A stretch of DNA of 64,000 nt from Palsa-461 sp036844945 (GTDB lineage Bacteria; Actinomycetota; Acidimicrobiia; Acidimicrobiales; RAAP-2). The stretch is from positions 1 to 64,000 of the forward strand of contig DAIUEV010000001.1 in assembly GCA_036844945.1 (NCBI GenBank), given 5' to 3'. Made by a program: the position numbers and the translations under genes. Under the pieces are notes generated by a model that was not told where the DNA came from, made no database searches, and was given only the letters and a program-made list of their open reading frames with translations. This document shows, piece by piece, positions 26,371 through 33,857 of this stretch (positions are counted from its first letter, which is position 1; each line of letters starts with the position of its first letter).

Positions 26371-27033
26371 TCAGACCGCCGCCGCGACCTCGAGCACCGC
26401 GTTGAGGCCGCGCCGCGGCGTCATGATCTCGTCGATCATCCCGTAGGCGAGCGCCTCCTCGGCCGACATGAAGTAGTCGCGGTCGATGTCCCGCTCGACC
26501 TTCTCGAGGGGCTGGCCGGTGTGGTGGGCGATGATCTCGGCCATCCGGTGGGTGGTGGCGAGCACCTCGCGCAGCTGGATCTCCATGTCGCTCGGCGCGC
26601 CCCGTGTGCCGGCCGACCCCTGATGGATCATGAGGCGCGAGTTGGGAAGGGCGAAGCGCTTCCCGGGGGCGCCCGCACACAGGATCATCGCGGCGGCCGA
26701 CATGCCCATCCCGACGCACGTCGTCGACACGTCGGGCCGGATGTGCTGGATCACGTCGTAGATCGCCATCCCCGCATAGGCCAAGCCGCCCGGCGAGTTC
26801 ACGTACAGAGCGATGTCCTTGTCCGGGTCCTGGGACTCGAGGTAGAGGAGCTGGGTGATGATCACGTTCGCGATCTGGTCGTCGACCTCCTGGCCCAAAA
26901 AGACGATGCGGGCGCGCAGCAGCAGCGAGTAGAGGTCGAACATCCGGTCGCCCCGGATGCCCTCGTCGATCACGGTGGGGATCAGCGTCAGGCGGGGATC
27001 AAGCGACCCGCCCTCGCTCTGGTGTCGTGTCAT
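26371..27033 (-). CDS. clpP: ATP-dependent Clp protease proteolytic subunit
   Basis: This 220-residue ClpP has an intact catalytic triad: S112 in VGMGMSAAAMIL, H137 in SRLMIHQ and D186 in DRDYFMSAEEAL. The propeptide-like N-terminus precedes the conserved GDRMFDLYSLLLRARIVFLG. It forms a tetradecameric chamber fed by ClpX or ClpC. ATG 27033 is about 40 bp from the divergent XRE gene, and an inverted repeat lies between them. The second, catalytically dead ClpP homologue is on the other strand 290 bp away. Confidence 0.95.
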   Translation of the reverse strand: MTRHQSEGGSLDPRLTLIPTVIDEGIRGDRMFDLYSLLLRARIVFLGQEVDDQIANVIITQLLYLESQDPDKDIALYVNSPGGLAYAGMAIYDVIQHIRPDVSTTCVGMGMSAAAMILCAGAPGKRFALPNSRLMIHQGSAGTRGAPSDMEIQLREVLATTHRMAEIIAHHTGQPLEKVERDIDRDYFMSAEEALAYGMIDEIMTPRRGLNAVLEVAAAV

Positions 27034-27044
27034 CTCGAGAATGC

Positions 27045-27062
27045 TATCTCGAATATGAGATA
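27045..27062. promoter_or_regulatory. Inverted repeat between clpP and XRE gene
   Basis: TATCTC, the spacer GAATAT and GAGATA form a perfect 6-bp inverted repeat. A further copy of the half-site block, ATCTCGA followed by AATG, occurs at 27032-27043 next to ATCTCGAATATG at 27046-27057, giving two tandem ATCTCGA elements. The site lies in the 39-bp divergent promoter region and is the natural operator for the XRE protein. It overlaps a GATAAA -10-like box (27059-27064) that is 8 bp from the XRE start codon. Confidence 0.6.
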
Positions 27063-27072
27063 AACTGGACGG

Positions 27073-27330
27073 GTGAGCGACCGGCGCCACGAGACGGTGT
27101 TCCCCGGCTTCGCCGAGATGGCGAGGGCCCGCCGCGCCCTCGGGGACGAGCTGGTGGCCCGTCGCCACGCGCTCGGCCTCTCCCAGACCGAGGTCGCGGC
27201 CCGGATGGGCACCTCCCAGTCGGCGGTGGCCCGGATCGAGGCCGGCCAGGCCGACGTCCGGCTCTCCACCCTCGAGCGCTACGCCGCCGCCTTGGGCTCG
27301 ATGGTCATCCTCGGGGTCCAGGACCCGTGA
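27073..27330 (+). CDS. XRE-family helix-turn-helix regulator
   Basis: This 85-residue protein is mostly one Cro/C1-type HTH: LVARRHALGLSQTEVAARMGTSQSAVARIEAGQADVRLSTLERYAAALG. It has a short N-terminal extension and no sensor domain. GTG 27073 lies about 8 bp after a GATAAA box, so the mRNA may be leaderless. It is divergent from clpP and its stop overlaps the start of the inactive ClpP homologue, which suggests it controls both Clp genes. Confidence 0.9.
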   Translation: MSDRRHETVFPGFAEMARARRALGDELVARRHALGLSQTEVAARMGTSQSAVARIEAGQADVRLSTLERYAAALGSMVILGVQDP

Positions 27331-27941
27331 CCCCGAGCTCCGTCAGCTACCCGCCGGAGCCGAGCGACTGGGGCGCGTCGCTGCGGGCGCGCCTGTTCGA
27401 CCAGCGGGTCGTGTTCGTCACCGGCGCGCTCACCGACGAGTCGGCCGGGCACGTGGCGATGGAGTTGATGACCCTCGACGCGACGGGCGACTCGGCGGTG
27501 CAGCTGCACCTCGAGAGTCCGAGCGGCGAGCTCGGCGCGGCGCTGAGCGTGATGGACGTCATCGACACGATGGGCGTGCCGGTGACCGGCGTCGCCCTCG
27601 GCCTGGTCGGCGGCCCGGTCGTCGGCGTGTTCGCGGCGTGCGCCCGGCGGGTGGCGATGCCCCACGCCCGCTTCCACCTCTGCGAGCCGCACTCCGCGTT
27701 CTCGGGCGACGCCCGGACGATCGAGAGATGGCTCGAGCACCGGGGGAGGCAGTGGGCCCAGTACTGCGAGCGGTTCGCGCGGGCGCTCGGGCGGCCCGAG
27801 GCCGAGATCGCCCCCTGGCTCGCCGACGGGCCATACCTCGGCGCCGACGAGGCTCGCGCCGCCGGGCTGGTCCACGAGGTCGCCTCGGCCCAGGGCGAGG
27901 TGACCGCGCTCCGGCGTCCGGGCTTCTCTTTCCGGGGCTGA
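27327..27941 (+). CDS. ClpP-like protein lacking the catalytic triad (ClpR-type)
   Basis: The 204-residue protein aligns over its length with the neighbouring ClpP: RVVFVTGALTD, LHLESPSGELGAALSVMDVI, GVALGLVGGPVVGVFAACARRVAMPHARFHLCE and YLGADEARAAGLV. All three catalytic positions are changed. The serine becomes G96 (LVGGPVV), the histidine becomes C119 (RFHLCE), and the aspartate becomes G168 (LADGPYLGA). The fold-defining residues around the handle helix are kept, so it may insert into mixed Clp rings as ClpR does in cyanobacteria and plastids. The GTG start overlaps the XRE stop (GTGA). Confidence 0.85.
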   Translation: MTPSSVSYPPEPSDWGASLRARLFDQRVVFVTGALTDESAGHVAMELMTLDATGDSAVQLHLESPSGELGAALSVMDVIDTMGVPVTGVALGLVGGPVVGVFAACARRVAMPHARFHLCEPHSAFSGDARTIERWLEHRGRQWAQYCERFARALGRPEAEIAPWLADGPYLGADEARAAGLVHEVASAQGEVTALRRPGFSFRG

Positions 27942-27949
27942 GCCGGGCC

Positions 27950-29752
27950 TCAGCCGAGCCGGGCCTGCAGCGTGTCGAGGGTGTCGGAGAGTGCCTCGGG
28001 CAGGGCGTCGCCGAACTTCGCGTAGTGCTCGCTGATGAGCGGGACCTCGGTCCTCCACTCGGCCACGTCGACCCGGAGCAGCTCCTCCATGTCCTCCTTG
28101 GACACCTCGAGACCCTCGATGTTGATCGCGCCGGCGGCCGGGACCCAGCCGATCGGGGTCTCGAGCGCTTCGCCCTTGCCGCCCGCCCGGTCGAACACCC
28201 ACTCGAGGACCCGGGAGTTCTCGCCGTAGCCGGGCCAGAGGAACCGGCCGTCGGCGTCCTTGCGGAACCAGTTGACGTAGAAGATCTTGGGCAGCTTCTC
28301 AGGATCGGTGGCCGCTCCGACCTCGAGCCAGTGCCCGAAGTAGTCGGCCATGTTGTAGCCGCAGAACGGCAGCATGGCGAAGGGGTCGCGGCGCAGGTTG
28401 CCGACTGCGCCGGTCGCCGCCGCCGTGGTCTCCGAGGCCATGATCGAGCCGAGGAACACGCCGTGCGTCCAATCGAAGGACTGCACCACGAGCGGCACCA
28501 CCGAGGCGCGTCGCCCACCGAGGAGGATGGCCGAGATCGGGACGCCCTCGGGGTCCTCCCACTCGGCGGCGATGGCCGGATCCTGGGCGGCCGGGGCGGT
28601 GAACCGGGAGTTCGGGTGGGCGGCCGCCTTGCCGGTCGCGGGGGTCCAGTCCTCGCCCCGCCAGTCGGTGCAGTGGGCGGGCGGTTCGCCCATGCCCTCC
28701 CACCACACGTCGCCGTCGTCGGTCAACGCGGTGTTGGTGAAGATCGCGTTGGCCGAGAGCGTCAGCATGGCATTGGGGTTGGTGTGGCTGTTGGTGCCGG
28801 GTGCGACGCCGAAGAACCCGGCCTCGGGGTTGATCGCCCGAAGGCGTCCCTCATCGTCGAATTTCATCCAGCAGATGTCGTCGCCGATCGTCTCGACCTT
28901 CCAGCCCGGCAGGGTCGGGATCAGCATCGCGAGGTTGGTCTTGCCGCAGGCCGAGGGGAACGCTCCGGTCACGTAGCGCACCTCGCCCTCCGGTGAGGTC
29001 AGCTTGACGATGAGCATGTGCTCGGCCAGCCATCCGTCGTCCCGTGCGATGACCGAGGCGATCCGCAGCGCGAAGCACTTCTTGCCCAGCAGGGCGTTGC
29101 CGCCGTAGCCGGAGCCGTAGGAGACGATCTCCCGGGTCTCGGGGAAGTGGACGATGTACTTGTTCTCGGCGTCACACGGCCAGGGGACGTCGGCCTGTCC
29201 GGGCTCGAGCGGAACCCCGACCGAATGCAGGCACGGGACGAACTCGCCTTCCGACCCGAGCACCTCGAGGGCGCCCCTGCCCATCCGGGTCATGATCCGC
29301 ATCGACACGGCCACATAGGCCGAGTCGGTCAGCTGCACGCCGATGTGGGCCTTGTCCGAGCCGAGCGGGCCCATCGAGAACGGGACCACGTACATGGTCC
29401 GCCCGCGCATTGCCCCCTTGAACAGCTTCTTCAGGACCCCGCGCATCTCGCCGGGTTCCCGCCAGTTGTTGGTGGGGCCGGCGTCGGCTTCCTCTTTCGA
29501 GCAGATGAAGGTCCGGTCCTCGACCCGCGCCACGTCGCTCGGGTCCGAATGGCACCAGTAGCTGGACGGACGCTTCGCGTCGGCGAGGCGGGTGAAGGTG
29601 CCCTGGTCCACCAGTAGCTGGCAGAGCCGGTCGTATTCCTCGGCCGATCCGTCACACCACTCGACGCGCTCGGGGGTGACCAGCGCTGCGATCTCGTCCA
29701 CCCAATCGATCAGCTTCTTGTTGGCAGTCGGGACGCTGGCGGTCGGAGGCAT
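27950..29752 (-). CDS. pckG: Phosphoenolpyruvate carboxykinase (GTP)
   Basis: The 600-residue enzyme interconverts oxaloacetate and PEP with GTP. Characteristic features are TNNWREPGEM, the PEPCK P-loop FPSACGKTNLAM near residue 280, the metal-binding GDDICWMKFDDEG, the cysteine-containing kinase motif at FPSACGK, and the guanine-binding FCGYNMADYFGHWL. It sits at the entry to gluconeogenesis. ATG 29752 follows a GAAGGAAGG site. The divergent thiL starts 90 bp away. Confidence 0.96.
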   Translation of the reverse strand: MPPTASVPTANKKLIDWVDEIAALVTPERVEWCDGSAEEYDRLCQLLVDQGTFTRLADAKRPSSYWCHSDPSDVARVEDRTFICSKEEADAGPTNNWREPGEMRGVLKKLFKGAMRGRTMYVVPFSMGPLGSDKAHIGVQLTDSAYVAVSMRIMTRMGRGALEVLGSEGEFVPCLHSVGVPLEPGQADVPWPCDAENKYIVHFPETREIVSYGSGYGGNALLGKKCFALRIASVIARDDGWLAEHMLIVKLTSPEGEVRYVTGAFPSACGKTNLAMLIPTLPGWKVETIGDDICWMKFDDEGRLRAINPEAGFFGVAPGTNSHTNPNAMLTLSANAIFTNTALTDDGDVWWEGMGEPPAHCTDWRGEDWTPATGKAAAHPNSRFTAPAAQDPAIAAEWEDPEGVPISAILLGGRRASVVPLVVQSFDWTHGVFLGSIMASETTAAATGAVGNLRRDPFAMLPFCGYNMADYFGHWLEVGAATDPEKLPKIFYVNWFRKDADGRFLWPGYGENSRVLEWVFDRAGGKGEALETPIGWVPAAGAINIEGLEVSKEDMEELLRVDVAEWRTEVPLISEHYAKFGDALPEALSDTLDTLQARLG

Positions 29753-29842
29753 CCGGTCACACCTTCCTTCGGGAGACTCGTGTGGCTTGGCTGGCGACGG
29801 CCCCACTGCGAGACGTGTGGCCGACAATGCTAGGCATGGACG

Positions 29843-30823
29843 GTGGTCCACCCCAAACCTCCACCGGAGCCCGGCGGCGGTTTCCCAACCGGCGAAGATG
29901 CCGTGTTAGAGCGTATCCGAAGTCGCCTCGAACACCGGCTGGGGCCGCCCGGGCCAGGGGAGATCTGGATCGGCGACGACGCCGCGGTGGTGGCCGTTCC
30001 GGCCGGACCCGACCACACGGCGCTGCTCCTCAGCACCGACGCAGTGGTAGAGGGGATCCACTTCGATCTCGCGCTCGTCTCGCTGTGTGACGTCGGTTGG
30101 AAGGCGCTCACGGTCGCGGTGAGCGACATCGCGGCGATGGGGGGCACGCCGCGCCACGCGCTCGTCGCGCTCGGGGCCCCGCCCGGGCTCGAGCTGGAGG
30201 AGGTCGCCGACGGGCTGGCGGAGGCGGCCGCCCACAGCCGGTGTGCGCTCGTCGGCGGGGATCTCACCGAGGCTGGCCAGCTGGTCCTGGCCGTCACGGT
30301 GACGGGACAACTGGACGGTCCAGGTCCCGCAGTGCTGCGCAGCGGGGCGAGGCCGGGTGATGCGTTGTTCGTCACCGGCCCGCTCGGTGCCTCGGCGGCC
30401 GGGTTCCGTGTGCTGCGCGCGGGCGACCCCGACGCGAACGGTGGGTCGCTCGCCGCCGCCTACCGCCGGCCCACGGCCAGGCTCGAGGAGGGCCAGACCG
30501 CCCGTGCCGCGGGGGCCTCGGCGATGATGGACGTGTCCGACGGCCTCGCACTCGATCTGCACCGGCTGGCCGGAGCGTCCCACGTGGGGGTGGCCATTGA
30601 CCACGTGCCGATCGCCCCCGGGGCGACGCTCGACGAGGCGCTCGGGGGCGGCGAGGACTACGAGCTCCTCATCGCGACAGCCGACGGTCGACGTCTCTGT
30701 GGTGCCTTTGACGAGGCGGGGCTTCGCCCGCTGCTGCGGATCGGGGTCTGCCGCTCCGACCCCGACGAGCGCAGCCTCGGGGATGCGACCCTTCCCATCG
30801 TGGGACATCAGCACCGGTTTTAG
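29843..30823 (+). CDS. thiL: Thiamine-monophosphate kinase
   Basis: The 326-residue enzyme phosphorylates thiamine monophosphate to the diphosphate cofactor. ThiL motifs are WIGDDAAVV, STDAVVEGIHFDL, SDIAAMGGTPRHALVALG, GGDLTEAG and the C-terminal MMDVSDGLALDLHRLA and GGGEDYELL. GTG 29843 has no clear ribosome-binding site. There is no TPP riboswitch-like structure in the short upstream region. Confidence 0.94.
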   Translation: MVHPKPPPEPGGGFPTGEDAVLERIRSRLEHRLGPPGPGEIWIGDDAAVVAVPAGPDHTALLLSTDAVVEGIHFDLALVSLCDVGWKALTVAVSDIAAMGGTPRHALVALGAPPGLELEEVADGLAEAAAHSRCALVGGDLTEAGQLVLAVTVTGQLDGPGPAVLRSGARPGDALFVTGPLGASAAGFRVLRAGDPDANGGSLAAAYRRPTARLEEGQTARAAGASAMMDVSDGLALDLHRLAGASHVGVAIDHVPIAPGATLDEALGGGEDYELLIATADGRRLCGAFDEAGLRPLLRIGVCRSDPDERSLGDATLPIVGHQHRF

Positions 30824-30834
30824 AGACCTCGGCA

Positions 30835-30882
30835 TGCGTCGACGGTCGACGCACGGCTCCCTTTTGGGAGGTCGAACCTCCC
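30835..30882 (+). terminator. Cluster of stem-loops after thiL
   Basis: TGCGTCGAC (30835-30843) and GTCGACGCA (30845-30853) form a perfect 9-bp stem. Next to it are two mutually exclusive hairpins: CTCCC-TTTT-GGGAG (30857-30870) and GGGAGGT-CGA-ACCTCCC (30866-30882). No U-tract follows, so this could be a factor-dependent terminator, a processing site or an attenuator rather than a simple intrinsic terminator. Confidence 0.5.
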
Positions 30883-31025
30883 GATCGGACGCCATTAGGC
30901 AGGCGACTTCCACCGGTATCCGCAAGAAGCTCGGCGAGTCGCTTCGACGGCTTCAACGCGCTTGCGCGGCCGGTCTCTCAAACGATCGATGTGCCGTGAT
31001 CTCGGCCGTCGATCATGCTTGGCCG

Positions 31026-31802
31026 ATGCCGCCCGCCCTCGAGGCTGACCTGGCATTGGCCCGCACTCTCGGAGCCTTGGCCGCCGACATCGCTCTGCCC
31101 TTCTTCGGTGCGGCTGTGCGCTGCGATTGGAAGGCCGACGGTTCTCCGGTCACCGAGGCAGACCTCGCGGTGGAGCATGGTCTGGTCGAGTTCCTCGTCA
31201 CCGAACGGCCGGACGACTCGGTCTTGAGTGAGGAGGGAGGTGGCGTCGATCGCGACAAGGCGCGTCGGTGGCTTCTCGATGCCATTGACGGCACCTCCTT
31301 CTTCCTGGCCGGCGACACCGCGTGGGGCACCCATGTCGCGCTCGAGGTCGACGGCGAGATCGTGCTTGGCCTCATCACTCGCCCAGCTGAGACACGGTCG
31401 TGGTGGGCGGCGAAGGGCATTGGGGCGTGGGCGTCGCCGGGACGACGCCTTCGAGTCTCGACCACGACGGCGCTTCAGGGAGCATGCATCGGTGGCTACG
31501 TGAGGCCATCGTCCCAATGGCAGGCGGCGGTCGCAAAGAGCGCGACCTGGGTGGACCACCCTTCTCCCATCCTTGAGTTGATCGAGGGCCGCCTCGATGG
31601 GGTGCTTTCGGAGGGCGGCTTCGAATGGGACCATGCTCCCGGCGTCGTGCTCTTGAAGGGGGCGGGTGGCCGATTCACCGACCCGGGTGGTGGCGAGCGG
31701 ATCGACCTGCGAGGCGGCCTGTACTCCAACGGCCACCTCCACGCTCAACTGCTCGAGTCGGCCGAACCCGAGGGGCGCGACCTACGGAGCCCGAGCACAT
31801 GA
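31026..31802 (+). CDS. Inositol monophosphatase / histidinol-phosphatase-like
   Basis: The 258-residue member of the Li-sensitive phosphatase superfamily shows the metal-binding set: the glutamates of SEEGGG, then WLLDAIDGTSFFLAG (DxxDGT) and FEWDHAPGVVLLKGAGG (WD near the C-terminus). The family covers inositol phosphatases, HisN-type histidinol phosphatases and CysQ-like nucleotidases. VTEADLAVEHGL resembles HisN proteins, but a specific substrate is not assigned. ATG 31026 was chosen by length; an in-frame GTG lies about 30 bp upstream. Confidence 0.85.
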   Translation: MPPALEADLALARTLGALAADIALPFFGAAVRCDWKADGSPVTEADLAVEHGLVEFLVTERPDDSVLSEEGGGVDRDKARRWLLDAIDGTSFFLAGDTAWGTHVALEVDGEIVLGLITRPAETRSWWAAKGIGAWASPGRRLRVSTTTALQGACIGGYVRPSSQWQAAVAKSATWVDHPSPILELIEGRLDGVLSEGGFEWDHAPGVVLLKGAGGRFTDPGGGERIDLRGGLYSNGHLHAQLLESAEPEGRDLRSPST

Positions 31803-31905
31803 TCCGTGCGGCAGCCTCGGCGCCGATTTCTCTGAGCGCCCAACCCGGCGCAGAGGGTCGCCGAGCGGTGCCTATCTGCTCAAAAGCTGAGCAGACTGGT
31901 TTGGC

Positions 31906-32118
31906 TTAGGCGGTCGGGATCTGGCGGCGGGGCGGTTTGACGACCCGCCCGGCCCGGATGCACGACGTGCACACGTGCAGGCGCCCCGGGGTACCGTCGA
32001 CCATCGCGCGGACCCGCTGCACGTTGGGGTCCCAACGCCTCTTCGTCCGCCGGTGGGAGTGGCTGAGGTTCATTCCGAAGGACGGGCGCTTGCCGCAGAG
32101 CTCGCACACCGCTGCCAT
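31906..32118 (-). CDS. rpmB: 50S ribosomal protein L28
   Basis: This 70-residue protein is L28: CELCGKRPSFGMNLSHSHRRTKRRWDPNVQRVR and the C-terminal HVCTSCIRAGRV. The two CxxC pairs make this a zinc-containing form. It is divergent from the fakA-like gene with 83 bp between the start codons, a common actinobacterial arrangement. Confidence 0.96.
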   Translation of the reverse strand: MAAVCELCGKRPSFGMNLSHSHRRTKRRWDPNVQRVRAMVDGTPGRLHVCTSCIRAGRVVKPPRRQIPTA

Positions 32119-32201
32119 CAGGAATCCTCTCTCGTTGCCCGAACGGGGCGGACGACGGCGCCCCGGCCGTCGAGAACACCAGGAAGATTAGCATCGCCCG
32201 G

Positions 32202-33857
32202 GTGGGGGCCCCCACCGAGATGACCCCGACCATGGTGCGCGAGGCGATGACCCGTTACCGGGACGCCCTGCGCAGCCACCAGGAGGTCATCAACCGCCTG
32301 AACGTCTTCCCCGTCCCCGATGGAGACACCGGGACGAACATGATGCTCACCGTCGAGTCGGTGGTCGACGAGATCGCCCCGCTCGACGGGGCGACGCCGA
32401 TGGCCGAGGTGTGCGCGGCGGTCGCCCACGGGTCGCTCATGGGGGCGCGGGGCAACTCCGGTGTCATCCTGTCCCAGCTCCTGCGGGGCGTCGCCTCGCA
32501 ATTCTCGTCGAACGGCGCGGTGCGCGCCCCCGAGGTGGCCGCTGCGCTCGTCGAGGCCTCGGTGCTGGCCCGCAAGGCGGTCGTGCGACCGGTCGAGGGG
32601 ACGATCCTCACCGTCGCGCACGCCGCCGGCGAGGGAGCCGAGAGCGGCTGCGCCCGGGGGGCCGGCCTCTGCGCCACCGTCGAGGCCGCTCGGGAGGCGG
32701 CGGGGCGCGCGTTGGACGCGACTCCGACCATGCTTCCGGCGTTGGCCCAGGCCGGTGTGGTCGACGCCGGCGGGGCGGGGTACGTGCTCCTGCTCGACGC
32801 GTTCCTCTCGGTCCTCGACGGCCGGGCGCTGCCCGAGCCGCCGCCGCTGTCCTCCCTGCCCGCCGGTGCCGCCTCGCCGGTGCCGCCCGCGTCGGGCAGC
32901 GACGTGGTGGAGGGGGGCCTCCGCTACGAGGTCATGTACTTCCTGCACGCGCCGGACGAGACCATTCCGTTCTTCAAGGAGGTGTGGGCGGGGATCGGCG
33001 ACTCGATTGTGGTGGTCGGCGGCGACGGCACCTGGAACTGCCACATCCACACCGACGACGTCGGGGCCGCCATCGAGGCCGCGCTCGACTGCGGGCGGCC
33101 GCGCTCCATCCGGGTGACCGATCTCGCCGACCAGGTGGAGGAGGAGCGCTGGGTCCGGGAGCACTCGGTCGCGACGGAGTCGTACGCGCGGGCGGGAGAG
33201 GTCCCGACCACCGACGTCGTCGCGGTGGTGACCGGCGACGGCGTCGGCAGGATCTTCCGGTCCCTTGGCGTGCACCACCTCGTCCCCGGCGGCCAGTCGA
33301 TGAACCCCTCGACCGCCGAGATCCTGGCGGTCGTCGACGCCCTCGAGTCCGAGCAGGTGGTGATCCTGCCCAACAACAAGAACATCCGGCCGGTGGCCGA
33401 GCAGGTCGACGAGCTGAGCGCGAAGGCGGTCCGGGTGGTGCCGACCGAGTCGATCGTCGAGGGCTTCGCCGCCCTGTTGGCATACGACCCCGCCTCCGAG
33501 GCCGAGAGCAACGTCCGGGCCATGACCGCCTCGGCGTCGCGGGTGCTGCCGGGCGAGGTGACCCGGGCGGTGCGCGACACCCTGACCGATGCCGGGCCGG
33601 TGCGGAAGGGGGACTGGATCGGCCTGTCCCGTGACGGCGTGGTGTCGATCGCCGACTCGCCGTCGGGGGCGGCGTGCGGTCTGCTCGCCCGCCTGGTCGA
33701 CGATCGGGAGCTGGTCACCGTGATCGAGGGCGAGGACGCCACGCCCCAGGAGACCCGCCGGATCACCGTGTGGCTCAACGACGAGTGCCCGGAGATGGCG
33801 GTCGAGGTCCATCACGGGGGCCAGCCGCTGTACCCGTACCTCTTCGGCGTCGAGTGA
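32202..33857 (+). CDS. DAK2-domain fatty acid kinase subunit (FakA/YloV-like)
   Basis: In the 551-residue protein the N-terminal DAK2/DhaL domain (residues about 15-200) carries NRLNVFPVPDGDTGTNM, the metal/nucleotide-binding DGDTGTN motif, and SLMGARGNSGVILSQLLRG. A middle and C-terminal DegV-like region follows. In Firmicutes, FakA with a FakB lipid-binding partner phosphorylates exogenous fatty acids. No fakB is visible here, so the activity is inferred from the family. GTG 32202 is used; ATG 32220 is an equally possible start. The stop overlaps the recG start. Confidence 0.87.
   Translation: MGAPTEMTPTMVREAMTRYRDALRSHQEVINRLNVFPVPDGDTGTNMMLTVESVVDEIAPLDGATPMAEVCAAVAHGSLMGARGNSGVILSQLLRGVASQFSSNGAVRAPEVAAALVEASVLARKAVVRPVEGTILTVAHAAGEGAESGCARGAGLCATVEAAREAAGRALDATPTMLPALAQAGVVDAGGAGYVLLLDAFLSVLDGRALPEPPPLSSLPAGAASPVPPASGSDVVEGGLRYEVMYFLHAPDETIPFFKEVWAGIGDSIVVVGGDGTWNCHIHTDDVGAAIEAALDCGRPRSIRVTDLADQVEEERWVREHSVATESYARAGEVPTTDVVAVVTGDGVGRIFRSLGVHHLVPGGQSMNPSTAEILAVVDALESEQVVILPNNKNIRPVAEQVDELSAKAVRVVPTESIVEGFAALLAYDPASEAESNVRAMTASASRVLPGEVTRAVRDTLTDAGPVRKGDWIGLSRDGVVSIADSPSGAACGLLARLVDDRELVTVIEGEDATPQETRRITVWLNDECPEMAVEVHHGGQPLYPYLFGVE

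Noticed and set aside
29753..29842. Possible TPP riboswitch before thiL
   Set aside because: Only 90 bp, without the conserved CUGAGA or ACCUGA blocks.
30866..30889. tRNA-like 3' half (T-arm-like GGGAGG...CCTCCC followed by GCCA)
   Set aside because: The loop is one base too short for a T-loop, and no matching acceptor or D-arm exists upstream. It is treated as a stem-loop.
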